Source: Paralvinella palmiformis (taxonomy: Eukaryota; Annelida; Polychaeta; Terebellida; Alvinellidae). From it: a stretch of 64,000 nt of DNA. Location of the stretch: NCBI GenBank assembly GCA_025642065.1, contig JAODUP010000165.1:758501-822500 (forward strand). The letters are read 5' to 3'. The position numbers were made by a program, and so were the translations under genes. This document shows positions 35,520 through 47,061 of the stretch, piece after piece (position 1 is the stretch's first letter; every line of letters starts with the position of its first letter). The notes under the pieces are model-generated. The model was not told the DNA's origin and did not search any database. It was given only the letters and a program-made list of their open reading frames with translations.

Positions 35520-35973
35520 TTCAATAAATGATCCTCTATTGTCTCGTATTTTGTAGTAATACAATTTGTGAACTCATTAAACAATAGGATATCATGGATT
35601 AAGCAAATACAGTAAAGATTTAAAGCACATTATAGTTTCTAATAAATAAACTTGCTATAATACGAAAATCATTATTTATGAAACTATTTATTGCAGGCTA
35701 AACAGTTAACTTTATTAGAATTACGAGAATACTGTAGATAGTGTTTAGAGGCACATAGTAACAGTTTTAATCTTCTTTTCAGGGGAGAAGAAATGAAGAT
35801 TTTTATTTAAAGCCATGTCATCATTGTACTGAAGAATACCACTAACAGTATGTTGTATGTGAATGAGTGAGATGAACTAAGATAAATCACAAGGCTTTGT
35901 TTCTAATCCGGTGTAATTTCTCTTGTATATGAATAGTTTAGTTGATATTCTACAAAAATGAAGTTCATACCTT
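35520..35973. other. AT-rich, possible small exon near 35783
   Basis: TTAATCTTCTTTTCAG looks like a splice acceptor. It is followed by 20 open codons with CHHC ending in TAA (about 35783-35845). No supporting partner exon is established. Confidence 0.25.
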
Positions 35974-36035
35974 AGGAGTTCACACTAAAGGAGTTCACAC
36001 TAAAGGAGTTCATACTAAAGGAGTTCACACTAAAG
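35974..36035. repeat. 15-bp tandem repeat, 4 copies
   Basis: The unit AGGAGTTCACACTAA occurs four times with one C/T change. Confidence 0.95.
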
Positions 36036-36036
36036 G

Positions 36037-36092
36037 CGGCATTACAGTCAGAAAAAGACTAGAACCACTAAACTGGCTACCTGTCAAATATT

Positions 36093-36093
<1 letters not shown>
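36037..36093 (+). pseudogene. LINE scrap with WLPV motif
   Basis: The reading RKRLEPLNWLPVKY matches the LKxLHWLPV motif at the end of CR1/L2-like reverse transcriptases. It is cut off by a CA microsatellite. Confidence 0.55.

Positions 36094-36163
<70 letters not shown>
36093..36163. repeat. (CA)n microsatellite
   Basis: About 34 uninterrupted CA units. Confidence 0.98.
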
Positions 36164-36165
<2 letters not shown>

Positions 36166-36644
36166 GGAACATATGTTGGGAGATGTGACTCATATGGGCT
36201 GGGTTTAGATGGTCATTATTAAACAGAAGTAGAGTTTAAAGAGAGGTTAATTATATAAAGGAAATATAAAGATTCATGTTATTTTAATATATAATACATG
36301 TATTATCACTTTTTATTTATAATATCAAAATAGCTGTTTACCATTCACAATCAGTCAGAATGATAGATAAGCTAAAGATATTGACTTCTCTATAGATTTG
36401 TGGTACTATATGTTTGTTAATGTTAAACAAGAATTGGTTGAAAAAATCTGAAATAACCATACACAGACTAACTGACTGCCTTCAAATGGATAATTCACCA
36501 TTAGACTACTACCTATTGACATGTTGTAATGTAGTTGATTGGCTAGAGTTATATAAAATACTAAATTCAACCTCTTGCTTCAATAATAGTATGATGGTGA
36601 CGGTTTATTTTGGAGATTCAGACAATAACTTAACACCTTGATAC
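36164..36644. other. No supported feature
   Basis: AT-rich; a 75-codon open frame at 36414-36641 has no family signature. Confidence 0.35.
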
Positions 36645-37335
36645 CATACAATAATAATAATAATAAAAATATTTCTTAAAGTACCCTAATTAGTAGGAGG
36701 CGACACATTTCATATATATACTAGCAACCTATTCCACAAAATGAGAGGCTGCAACACTAAATTCACAATCACTATATGACTTGAGCCGAGACATTGGCAC
36801 CTGCAATAGTATCTGACTGGATGACCTGAATTTTCGGGATGACTTTCTAATGGACACCAGTTCACACAGGTATTCTGGCGCCATATCATTAATAGATTTA
36901 TAAGTTATTAGTAAAACAATTAAATGGATAAAACTAGTTTTTGAATAATTCAGGGGATATGATTATTTATTTGAGTATTTGTCACTATGTGAGCTGCACT
37001 ATTCTATATTCACTGAAAGCAATTAATGTTATAATTAGATATGCGTTATAAGAAGGAGTTGCAATATTCTATACGAGATGTAACAAAGCCATGGACCACA
37101 GTTACAAGTGTTTCGTGTGCTAAGAATGATTTTTATAAGATAGTAGGCAGCTCGGCATACTGATGCGACATATGTTTATACAGGTTAATACATTTGCCAA
37201 AGGTAAACCCTAGATTTTTTACTGATCCATTAGGGGTAAGCTGTAATGCTGGTGTTCTTAGGGATTTCACACCAAATGTTGACGCCAAATATATTTTGGT
37301 TATCATTTAATCTTAGAAGATTTTGAGTCATTCAT
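36645..37335 (-). pseudogene. CR1/L2-like LINE, ORF2 C-terminal half (minus)
   Basis: Minus-strand fragments in order: TPALQLTPNGSVKNLGFTFG (near 37250-37190), LVTVVHGFVTSRIEYCNSFL, QNSAAHIVTNTQ, NDMAPEYLCELVSIRKS, then EFSVAASHFVE (near 36770-36735). It ends in an (ATT)n tail (AAT on the + strand, 36645-36665). Stops and frameshifts are frequent. Confidence 0.85.
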
Positions 37336-37866
37336 AGGCGAATATCAGCAATACAGTCTTCAAGGAAGAGGAGAAATTTAACTCATTGTCAGGATCCAGT
37401 GATATATACAGCCGTATATTTGACGGGTGCAGTGATGCGTCTATGAACATTTAAAAATTGCGAATATATGGTGTTCGAAACGCGATTGGACGTTCGATTA
37501 TGATTGCCCATGGCTACACCAGTTAAAGTGAATACGGTAATGGCGCGTTGGTGAATGCGATATGACACGTCAACGAACAAAATACTCCCTAACCAAACAG
37601 TAACATACCTCTCTCCCACAATGCCACTATTGCTGATATCAGCTGATCTTTTACATGTCTCTTCCAGTTATTTTACGATCTATTTACTATATAGAGATTC
37701 GACATCTGTTGACATCACCGGGGTGGCCCATTTGCTCCGAGAACTCGAGAAACAGATGAGATAATAGCGTCGCTTTGAATTGGTTCGCCCGCGGGCTACC
37801 TGTGACTGAAGTGAGTCCGCGCGGAGAGATGGAGTAAAGTTGTCCAGGTTTGGTTTAGTTTTGTTG
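37336..37866. other. No supported feature
   Basis: Nothing recognised; short frames on both strands only. Confidence 0.35.
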
Positions 37867-38106
37867 TTCGGGGAGAATCCCCAGGCTGTCGCTTAATCAG
37901 CACAGCCTCTATGTTGGAGTGGTTGAGAAATCTCCTCCCCCACCACTCACAGGGGAGCAGTACGGAAAGATGGAGCCGAAATACCCTGAGGGTGGTCACT
38001 GCCAGAGTGTTTTACGTCCTCAGGGGGTTTTTAACGTCCCCCTTTATTTTAAATAATTCAGTGGAGACGGCAGCGCCATTTAACGTGGTCAGCCACCCAC
38101 GATGTA
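37867..38106 (+). repeat. Interspersed repeat P, copy B
   Basis: Same blocks as 16420-16672, with the CGGGGAGAATCCCCAGG hairpin word at the left end (37869-37885) instead of the right. Confidence 0.87.
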
Positions 38107-38216
38107 GTGAGCCGAGAAATTAATCCCTGGAAAAGTTTCGACCTCTTACGGGGTTCGAACCTGCGACCGTTGGCACCAAGTGCCGACTGCTTAACCGCTA
38201 GGCCACCGGAGCTCAC
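38107..38216 (-). mobile_element. tRNA-derived SINE head (minus)
   Basis: The minus strand shows a box A GGTGGCCTAGCGGTT and a box B GCAGGTTCGAACCCC at tRNA-like spacing, with a long variable region. No complementary 7-bp acceptor stem or mature tRNA ends are evident, so this is a SINE head rather than a functional tRNA. Confidence 0.65.
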
Positions 38217-38760
38217 TAAAAAGTTGTCCAGGGAACACCGTCCGTTATACATATACACACACACACACACACACGTTATGTAGAACAGCAAGTGACGAGC
38301 TCCTCTGTCAGTATGACCTTCGCGGCTTTCTTCACTCGGGCTGTAAATGGGTGGGTGACTCCCCTCCGCGGGCCACCCTCGATGAATGGGCGGCAATTGG
38401 GCGATTGATTGAAGTGCCCCCCCCGCGTCGCTTCCCGTCGTGATAGTGAGCGCATCATCACAGCTGAGGGCTGGACAAAGAACGCGATTACTCTTAACAA
38501 TACTCTGACAGGAAGGAAGCCTCGTACGACGAAGATGGTGCCACTATTTGTCGTCTTGACGTGAGTCACGAAGCTTATTATGGCCGTGCCGAGAGGTGGG
38601 GGGGGGGGGGGGATGCGTTCGGTGAAGTACCGCACTGTCTTAATCAATCGACATACAAGGACAGGAACACACACACAGGCTCTGATTAATACCGATATAG
38701 GTGAGTGTGGGTAAGTGGGTGGAACACCGAAACACACGGTGTACATAGTCACACCGGCAC
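38217..38760. other. No gene; CA and G-run tracts
   Basis: Contains (CA)n at 38253-38275 and a G-run at 38598-38612. Confidence 0.4.
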
Positions 38761-38798
38761 ACTGACTGACTGACTGACTGACTCACTCACTCACTCAG
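38761..38798. repeat. (ACTG)n to (ACTC)n compound microsatellite
   Basis: About six ACTG units, then four ACTC units. Confidence 0.93.
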
Positions 38799-40119
38799 CA
38801 CAAAGTGTTAAGAACGGGTTAAACATCTCATTTCCCTGGAGATTTTATGCAACCGGCACGCTTCTTACATGCGACGAACCTGGATGAAAGCTACCCCCAC
38901 CGGGCTCATGTTTGCCGGGAACGTCGCGGGTTTGAGCAAAAGGTCTTCTTTTTAGATGCTCGTACATGTTTCTGTGTCCAGGCAGGGACCGGGTTTGTTC
39001 TCGTACGTCACCTTCCCTATGAACCATCCAGTTAGTAGATATTAATATTTTATTGACTGTTTATAATTGGCTGTCGAACTGGTTCCTGTTTTCGTTGTCT
39101 TTTCGGCAGAAAATTAAGTAAGAAGCGAAAAATATATTGAGATCATCAAACAGAGGAAAGGAATTGTCAGAAACATTCAATTCCATGGTTTTAGTTAAAA
39201 AAAAGATTTCTGGATTTAATATTCTAGACGAAGGAGTGGTTGTTTTATTTAAAAGTGAAACATACGGGGTTTTTTGGGGGGTGGGGGGACCATAATTTGA
39301 TCGAATTTTTAGAACAACGCAAACACTGAAACTTGATATCCCGCTATGATAATTGAAATGTAATTTTTTTTTCCAACCCGACGCTATCCTTGTTTTTTGA
39401 CAATTTCTTCTGACGATTTCTTCGATGTTTGGTCAGATCCTCATATTTTGAGGGAATTAGGACTATCGCAGAGTTATTCAATTAATAACCAATGGCTAGC
39501 ACCACATCAATAACATAGTTCCTAACAGCGCTATTCAGCAGATTAATCTCGGGTACTTTATTTGTCTTATATAATGACTTTATGTTTTGTCATCAATGAG
39601 TTTTTTGGGGCGTCTGATATATCTTTGTAAAGAAACGGACATAATACACCACCCCCTCCCAGCAAACCCACCCCTAACCCAAAACGTTTTGACGCCAAAG
39701 AGTCTAGAAAAGGGCCACGTTTGGGGAATTTTGCATTAAAAAGAGCAAACAGGCAACCGGGACAGTCGGAAAGGTGTGGTGTTTATGTTACTGTCTTTGT
39801 GAACGCCGAAGCGTGCATTCGGGATCGCTCTCTGGGGATTTCGTTGATCCAGATTACTTTAGCCGACCGGTGAAAAGTCTGGCTAAACGAGAGAGAATGG
39901 TATGGCGTTGTTTCTGTTGGCTGCCGCCGCTTTGGACATCAGATCCGGACGAACAGGAATATATCAGTATAACATCTCGGATTGACTGATTCCGACGAAC
40001 AGGAATATACATCTCGGATTGACTGCACCCCACCAATTGTTCTCTATCCGTGGGGGTGGAGTTGCTCTTTCTTTATCCACGTGGTGTTTGTATTCTCCGA
40101 ATTAGCGTGGCACGATACC

Positions 40120-40120
<1 letters not shown>
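38799..40120. other. No supported gene
   Basis: Short frames only. A duplicated word (GACGAACAGGAATATA near 39948 and 39994, each followed by CATCTCGGATTGACTG) shows a small ~45-bp local duplication. Confidence 0.4.
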
Positions 40121-40121
<1 letters not shown>

Positions 40122-40150
<29 letters not shown>

Positions 40151-40151
40151 G
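40122..40151. repeat. (TA)n microsatellite
   Basis: About 14 TA units. Confidence 0.95.
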
Positions 40152-40279
40152 CTATAGTAGTTTCATTTGATAAATACTTAGAGTAAACTCATCATTATGG
40201 CGCGTCATTTAATTCTGCGACCTTTCTCCCACCTTTCGTTCATCGAACATAATATTATCCATCATCTTTCTGGATGATG

Positions 40280-40590
40280 ATATAAATGAGAGGAGGAGTG
40301 TGCTATGAGAGATCTGGCCGGCCAGATAACATTTACATCCTCCTCCCCGTCTCGCAGTCAGCTCTGGCTGGTTATATTCCGGGGCCTGGCCGAGGTACAG
40401 CGGACCATGTGGGCTAACCCGCCGGCCGAGCAGATGTCTGGAGGCCTGCTGGTGAGATGACTATCACACGCACACACACACACACATACTGTGGAGCCAC
40501 CTAGGCTATTTACACACGCGTCTGCGCGGACATTCAACGGCTCATGCTAGCAGTTATAGTATTGGTGGTTGTTAGCCGATCCCCCCCTCA

Positions 40591-40624
<34 letters not shown>

Positions 40625-40735
40625 GCGGCCAGAGCTGGCCCCCTACTATTGTTGTGTAGTGAGCGGTGGCGGAGCAAGCCGGTCGTAGTTTGAGGGGGCT
40701 CTCTCTCTCTCTCTCTCTCTCTCGTTTTAAAAGTG
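40280..40735. promoter_or_regulatory. GC-richer upstream region of the receptor gene
   Basis: 40310-40450 is distinctly GC-rich with clustered GGCCGG/GCCGGCC words. (CA)n (40592-40623) and (TC)n (40699-40723) follow. No TATA box is obvious. A promoter or enhancer role is inferred from position only. Confidence 0.25.
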
Positions 40736-42098
40736 CTTTTACTTTAGCGGATATTTTCCGCCGAATTTGAGCGGAGTAAATCGGCGCTGATTTTGTTTAA
40801 CAAGATGGCCACCGGATATCGTCGTCTCGTGTAAACCGGACTGAGTGGGATATAGTCTAGGTCCGGAGAGAAAGACAAGTTCCTCGGAATTGCTCGAAGC
40901 GACATCTACCAGACTCCAAGAGCGAGTGAGAGGACGGACGAATGCGGTAACATCTGTGCATTTGTTTATCCGAATAATTCATCTCAATCCAATCGATGCC
41001 GACGTCAAGTGATCCATCCTCAATCCGGAACCGAGCTCAGATGTCACGTCGTCGCGTCGATATTGTGTTTACCTAACAGAGTGAAAGTTTTCGATAAAAA
41101 TCAATATAACGTTCTAATCGCCGGGCCAACAGTTTTACAGAATATCTCAAGAGTCAGCTTGGACGCTAATCACCGCGGAAGTACAACATCTCGTCCGCTC
41201 GGTTTGTTTCCGGTGAGTTACAGACTCTAGTCTAACACTAGACGTCTTTCCAAAATTTGAGGCATTCCTTTGTTTTCTGTGGTTTATCACGACAGTAGAT
41301 AGTTAGACCAAATCAGGAGCAGCGGATTAACGACCTATGTTCACTTGGGACCAGTAATCGTCCGTGATAACTAGACTAGCGCCTTTAGGAGCCTATATTC
41401 GCGGGCTATAGACTATCATGTATGTAAACACTAGCCAGCTGTCGGGATAGACCTCACTATTTGTGACTATATTCTAATACCAAAAGGTAATATCCGTGTG
41501 AGTAGCCACATTGTTGAGGTGCCAGCCTGGAGACGCGTCCTCGAAGACTTCTTTCCGATAGTCGGGATCCGATTTCGAACGTATACGATAGTGAATCGGC
41601 CGGGGCGAGTTCGTTATTATAATAGGGGACTTGAGCCAATCCAGAAGTCTATGCCACTGCTGGCGAATGATTCGATCCGGAGCGATATAAATACATCGCT
41701 ATCCGGATTGGTGTATTGGCTTCTAGAGGCCAGGGCCCTCCTCGATCGACTAAACGAGGTCAATCGGAGCAGCGCCGATCTCCAGGAAGAGGCGTCCGAT
41801 GCAAATGGGCCGATAAGCCGGAAGTGAGAACGCAGCCGATATCTCCCGGGATGCTCTCAGATCCAGAATGATTTGTCGACGTATTATCCGATAGGGGGCC
41901 GCTTCTAACCGCCACCAGTGGATATAGTGGGATCGTCTATCGAGAGGCGATTGGATAACGGGGCATTACGTCGCCGAAGGTAACAGCATAAGGCGCGGAC
42001 CAGGCGGGATTCGGCTCGGGAGAACGCCCTCTGGTGGGGGAATCACGTCAACGATAGCTCATCGCATTTCCGGGGAGTCGGTGAAAAATCGATGAACG
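40736..42098 (+). promoter_or_regulatory. Probable promoter/5' leader of the receptor gene
   Basis: CpG-richer than the flanking DNA. AAGATGGCCACCGG at 40802-40815 resembles a YY1-type promoter element. TTTCCG|GTGAGT (GT at 41213) is a good splice-donor match, so the leader may be spliced to an acceptor before the receptor ATG; no convincing acceptor was found. A 110-codon open frame (41498-41827, first ATG 41651) lies upstream in another phase and could be a leader uORF. Confidence 0.35.
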
Positions 42099-42112
42099 AT
42101 GTTACGACTTAG
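42092..42112 (+). promoter_or_regulatory. Short uORF overlapping the receptor start
   Basis: ATG at 42092 opens six codons and stops at TAG 42110-42112, overlapping the receptor ATG at 42099 in a different phase. Its -3 base is T (weak context), whereas the ATGs at 42099 and 42117 both have A at -3, so leaky scanning is plausible. Confidence 0.5.
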
Positions 42113-44699
42113 CACGATGACCGTACTCTGCGTGACGGTCGGTGTTCTCATCTTACAACAGATCCTGGCTGATGGCGGCGCGCGAGGCCATACCAGGAAC
42201 ACGCCGCGTCGCCGAAATCCGGAAACGGGCGAGGGTCGAATGGCGGATGGGATGCCGCATCTGGATCGTCGCCCTTCAATCCCGGACTACACCTGCAAGC
42301 AGAGGAACAAGTGCTCGAAACGGGAAGGGGTCCAGATGGGCTTCTACGACCAGAACTGCTTCTGCGACGACCTCTGCAGAATGTACGGCGACTGCTGCAA
42401 GGACTACAAGGGCTCGCTTCCCGACACCATCCCGGCTCACTTCCGACTCTCGAAGCGTACCTTGAGCTGTCATCGCGTTATCCCCATCGATCAGACGGCA
42501 GAGATATACCGCGTCGAGAAGTGTCCGACCGGATATGGGGACGCCTTCGTCCGCGAGAAGTGCGAGGACAGCCATTCTCTGGATCAGTTCCTCGAGATTC
42601 CCGTCTCAGGACTGCAGACGGGCATCCTCTACAAGAACTACTACTGCGCCGTTTGTTCCGGAGATGTGAACCTAAGCTTCTGGAACGTGAAATGGATCTG
42701 CGAGAACGGTCCATCTATAGATAACGTGACGAACACAGAACAGCTTCTCGACGATGTCTGGTTCATGGGCGCCGGAAACTGCATCTACGAGTTCACGCAT
42801 CCGACGATGACGTACAGAAGGTGCAAGTCTCACCTTTCGAGATGCCCGAAGTACTGGGACGGCGATCCGGAGGTGAGCAGGAAATGCAAGGAGACGACAG
42901 CCTACACGTATGTGGACAGCTCCATGGACTTCATGGTGTTCGGCAACGTGTACTGCGCTAGATGTTATGATATCAACGCCACCTATCTGACGTGCAGGGA
43001 CCCGCGAGGCGTCGGGATGCGACATCGCCCACCCGAGCCGCCCTCGTCCAGCTCGTTCTCCATCCTTCTGGACATTCCGACCGGCACGGGACGGATCCAA
43101 ATCCGGAACAAGGATAATCCCGACGCTGCTCTCTTCGAGCGGACGGTAACCTTCCGGCAGTGCGGCGAGGATCACGTTTATGATCCGTTTAACAAAGTCT
43201 GCCGGAGGATCTCTTGTCCTAACGAGATGGTCTTCGCGCAAGGCGACTGCATCAGCGAAGAGGAACAGCAACAAAGGATGGCTGCAACGAAACAAGCAGC
43301 CGGCAAAACAACAACAGCCACAGCAATAACAACGACTACTAGAAGAATTCAACCACGGACCAAAGAAGTTACCAAACCGAGCGGATCAACGTCGGGACCG
43401 CAGATTTTCACGCCACCTAGCGGCGCCATTCCTGGCAGTCGCGACGTCGACACGGCAAAACCAGCCTACGAAGCAGTGCCATCTAGCGATTCGAAAACAC
43501 GCACCGGAATCGATCTGGATTGCCCGATGCGGACGTTCAACATCAGCCAGTACACGACTCTCCAGAACAGCTCCGTGTACGTGCTCGCCATCCAGCGGAT
43601 GTTTGACGTCGGCTCCTACATCCTGGACGGTTCGATGCTTTACGTTTGTGCGGTGGCCATCGACGGCGGCACCGACCCGAACTTGGCACGAGACGACAGA
43701 AAGGCGCTCATGTTCCAGTATGACCGGATTCAGAGTCTGGTCTCGTTCATCGGCATCCTCATCTCGCTCATCGCTCTCCTCATCTGCCTCCTGGCTCACA
43801 TAATCCTGCCGCAGATCCGGACCGTTCATGGCAAATGCATTATCGGCCTCTCGGTGAGCCTCTTCCTGGCGCAGGCATTGTATCTGGCCGGAAACATCGG
43901 CATCGGCCACCCGGTGGCCTGCCGGGTCGTCGGCATCGCGATGCACTACACGCTGGTGGCCGCCTTCTGCTGGACGAACTGCCTCGCCGTCGACATATGC
44001 AAGGCGTTCGCCAACTGCAATCGGTCGAACGATGAGGCGCGCAGCAGCAGCTACATCCACCATTCTCTTTACGCGTGGCTCTTCCCGGCCTGCCTAGTGG
44101 CGCTGTGCGTCACCTTGGATATGGTTGATTTCAGCCGGTTAGGCATCGAGCCCGAGTTGGACCTCTATCGGCCATACTATGGGGATGGGCTGTGCTGGGT
44201 GACGGGCAAGAACGCCCTCATCTATCTAGTGGCAGTGCCCCTCGGGCTGCTGTTGATCATCGACATCTTCACCTACATCGTCGCCATCAAGAACATGTAC
44301 AGCGTGGCAGCCGTCGGGAAGGCGGCCGCCCGAAGGGACAAGGACAAGAACCGCTTTCTGCTGTACATTAAGTTGTCCTTCATCATGGCCATGGCGTGGA
44401 CCTTCGGCCTCCTGGCCACCTTCACCCGCCTCAGGGTACTGTGGTACCTCTTCATCGTCTTTAATTCGCTGCAGGGCGCCTACGTGTGCTTCGCGTTCGT
44501 CTGTACGCGCAAGGTGTTCCGGCTGCTGCGGAGTACCGGGCGCGTACATCGCTCCGCCAGCGCCAGTAACTCGCGGCCCTACCACAGGGCGTACAGCAAC
44601 GCCTCCTCTAACAATCCCTGGGGATACACGCGGTCGAATTTCTTATACGAGGATATGGAAACTAACAGCAAAATCATAGCTCAGGAAACCAGCATATAG
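42099..44699 (+). CDS. Somatomedin-B-domain seven-transmembrane receptor, secretin/Methuselah-like (family B2-like)
   Basis: 866 codons in one uninterrupted frame. An in-frame stop at 42093-42095 limits the N-terminus to Met1, or Met7 at 42117. Residues 7-24 form a signal peptide. A somatomedin-B-like module spans ~62-103 with Cys 66, 72, 87, 89, 93, 99 and 100; an eighth Cys may be the displaced C124. A Cys-rich ectodomain follows, with two similar YYCAVC / VYCARC motifs and several N-glycosylation sites, then a Thr-rich linker (~400-440). Seven helices lie at about 547-571, 580-602, 609-635, 657-678, 706-731, 753-776 and 780-803. C608 and C699 (GLCWV) fit the conserved extracellular disulfide. 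HGKCIIGLSVSLFLAQ and FNSLQGAYVCFAF are typical of Mth-like/adhesion-type receptors. No GPS autoproteolysis motif is visible before helix 1. The 63-residue tail is Ser/Arg/Asn-rich. It should act as a plasma-membrane receptor; the ligand is unknown. Confidence 0.93.
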   Translation: MLRLSTMTVLCVTVGVLILQQILADGGARGHTRNTPRRRNPETGEGRMADGMPHLDRRPSIPDYTCKQRNKCSKREGVQMGFYDQNCFCDDLCRMYGDCCKDYKGSLPDTIPAHFRLSKRTLSCHRVIPIDQTAEIYRVEKCPTGYGDAFVREKCEDSHSLDQFLEIPVSGLQTGILYKNYYCAVCSGDVNLSFWNVKWICENGPSIDNVTNTEQLLDDVWFMGAGNCIYEFTHPTMTYRRCKSHLSRCPKYWDGDPEVSRKCKETTAYTYVDSSMDFMVFGNVYCARCYDINATYLTCRDPRGVGMRHRPPEPPSSSSFSILLDIPTGTGRIQIRNKDNPDAALFERTVTFRQCGEDHVYDPFNKVCRRISCPNEMVFAQGDCISEEEQQQRMAATKQAAGKTTTATAITTTTRRIQPRTKEVTKPSGSTSGPQIFTPPSGAIPGSRDVDTAKPAYEAVPSSDSKTRTGIDLDCPMRTFNISQYTTLQNSSVYVLAIQRMFDVGSYILDGSMLYVCAVAIDGGTDPNLARDDRKALMFQYDRIQSLVSFIGILISLIALLICLLAHIILPQIRTVHGKCIIGLSVSLFLAQALYLAGNIGIGHPVACRVVGIAMHYTLVAAFCWTNCLAVDICKAFANCNRSNDEARSSSYIHHSLYAWLFPACLVALCVTLDMVDFSRLGIEPELDLYRPYYGDGLCWVTGKNALIYLVAVPLGLLLIIDIFTYIVAIKNMYSVAAVGKAAARRDKDKNRFLLYIKLSFIMAMAWTFGLLATFTRLRVLWYLFIVFNSLQGAYVCFAFVCTRKVFRLLRSTGRVHRSASASNSRPYHRAYSNASSNNPWGYTRSNFLYEDMETNSKIIAQETSI

Positions 44700-46250
44700 T
44701 CGCTTTCCTTTCGGAGGTTAGATAATCCTGGATATTACTTAATAGCCGAATTATACACGGGGGGGGGGAAGGTCAATGGTATCGCGTTGATCTAGAATGC
44801 GAATTACATCTCCATACGTGCGTGCGAGTATTGCTTGTGTCAGTGTGTGTGCGTGTTTTAAGCAAGTAATGTGTATGGTTGCTGATCAACGTGTTTTCTT
44901 GTACACTGTACACGTTTTTGTTTATCCTATCACTAGATTTACCTCAGTTTATTTATTCTATATGTTCAACATATGTGTCATTGTTTATTCAGCTCAAAGT
45001 CGTCTGGAATTTCAATGCAAGAAACCACAAAGGAAATTCCAGCGTCATGTATCGTATGTGATGAGTATCGTATGGCGTGTCGGTGGATTAAAATTCTCGG
45101 TCTGCAAAACTTTCTTCTATGAAGTTCCCACTTTCAGGAGCTTTAAACAACGGATTATTAATATTACGAGATATTAGAAAGCTTCTTTTTTTCTTCATCA
45201 GCAAACCTTTGATTATATTCGCAGAGAAACTGCTGTCGGATTATCGTCCAACACTAGTTACAGATCTTTCGCTAATCGTGTGAAAATATCCCCGATGAAT
45301 CAGCCACGCGATAAATGTCGGCATCTAGATTCTATTAGCAGCGATGGCTGTTATTTGTATTTTTATTGGTCGTTCCCAGTTTTTCTGTACCAACCTCCGA
45401 CACCTCATAGCTAGTCGCCTAATTTAGATATCTTAAACCTCACGAGGGTGGCTGTATATTCGACGTGAGGGGGGAGGTGTACATTCGTCAGATATCCCCT
45501 TAAAACATTACTAGATAATGTGCTCAGTCTATTTAGTGGTGCTCTCCCTCTACGAGATGCAAGCGTGATTGTATTAATGACTGGGAACGTTATCTGATCA
45601 TATCAATTTTGTGCAAATATCGTTGTCATTAGTGATTAGTCAAGTAAAAAAAAAATTGTTTGCCTTTTAATTTTTATTCACCCGTTATTAGGTGCGAGTT
45701 TTAGGCGTTTCTAAAATATCGTCCTTTTAAACAACCAATCGATGATTTATTTTCCAATCGCTCATAATCTATACCTAACCAACATTTTATCGAAAAGTTC
45801 ATTCGTGTGAGGGATGAAGGTGCTGCTAGTTTGTTAATAGCTCTAGTCATAAATATCGATGTAAAACATGGAAATGATAGACATTCTCCACTCCCCCCCC
45901 CCGCCACCACCCCCGGGAAAAACGTCCGTACGCTGTAGCGGCTTCCCCCGAGATGGAAGTTGGCGATAATTAAAGTATGTCGGACAGATAAGTGTAACAA
46001 ATGTGGAACTGTTACGGCCTTGCGTTTAGTCATTGTTAGGAATGTGGGGGTGGGGGCCTGGAGGATGGCCAGTCTGATAGCTAGATATATAATGGTTACA
46101 ATCTGGGATACGTTACTCTTTACTTAACAGTTAAACGTAATCATTACTAGACTGGCACCTAATACATATACCGAAATCAGGACTGGTAGTTAGACACAGA
46201 ATAGCTACCAATACGATGGATTAGACGTGTAATGGTTATCAAATCCAGGA
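44700..46250. other. 3' flank of the receptor gene
   Basis: A G-run lies at 44760-44768. ATTAAA at 45087-45092 is a possible polyadenylation signal; no AATAAA was seen close to the stop. Short frames have no family signature. Confidence 0.3.
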
Positions 46251-46254
46251 GTTC

Positions 46255-46281
46255 TATATATATATATATATATATATATTG
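46255..46281. repeat. (TA)n microsatellite
   Basis: About 13 TA units. Confidence 0.93.
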
Positions 46282-47030
46282 GCTATTGATTTGGTTGTAA
46301 AACATGAAGATGAATACAGGCATCCCAGCCACAGCTCAGCATCAATATAAATACAGTTAAAAAAACTAGCAATTGAATAAATATCAGTTTTATTTATTGG
46401 TTATTGATCTTACTTAAGCATGCAATGATAACAGGGCGATATATTAAAGAATACACAAGTTACAGGTTATACATCTCATGGCATATAATATGATTATAGG
46501 CGTTAGTTAAACATGTAATGATTGCAAATTACTGGAAATGTTCCAGTTTCAAGTCTGACAGCTGAATAACTTTACTTGTGACCATTTAAGGTGGCTTTTA
46601 CAATAGACGGTTCAAATAAACCTGATGCAGATGGTTACTGTACCCAGTTGCTGTGCCGATCTGCAGCAGTCTTGTATATGTATGTTAACCATTATATGTA
46701 TGTTATGTCGATCTGCAGCAGGTACGATGCTGAGCAGTTTTCCGATATGAGGTGGTTACTGGGCTATGGTCAACGACTGCTAACCATAATCGTGTCTACA
46801 TTATCTGGTGAAAGGCTAATTTTATCTGGTAAAAGATTAATTTTGTGATGGTTACATTATATATGTCAATACTCTAATGTTATACTGTTAATCTATTCTG
46901 TTACTCAATGTATGCGCTTGTCGTGGTCTCTCAGGGGTTCACTTGACCTACTTCAAGATATGTCATATCTGCTTCCTGTGACTAAGCACACAACTCAGCC
47001 AACATCTGTGCGCCAAATGTCAACACAAAT
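46282..47030. other. No supported feature
   Basis: A small duplication: GTCGATCTGCAGCAG near 46707 resembles GCCGATCTGCAGCAG near 46655. Nothing else recognised. Confidence 0.35.
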
Positions 47031-47031
47031 C

Positions 47032-47061
47032 ATTGTTGTTGTTGTTGTTGTTGTTGTTGTC
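47032..47061. repeat. (GTT)n microsatellite
   Basis: About ten GTT units. Confidence 0.95.

Noticed and set aside
38107..38216. Functional tRNA gene
   Set aside because: A and B boxes exist, but no complete cloverleaf with paired acceptor stem was seen; better explained as a SINE head.
42142..44585. Numerous frames inside the receptor gene on both strands
   Set aside because: Shadows of the 866-codon receptor frame in GC-richer coding sequence.
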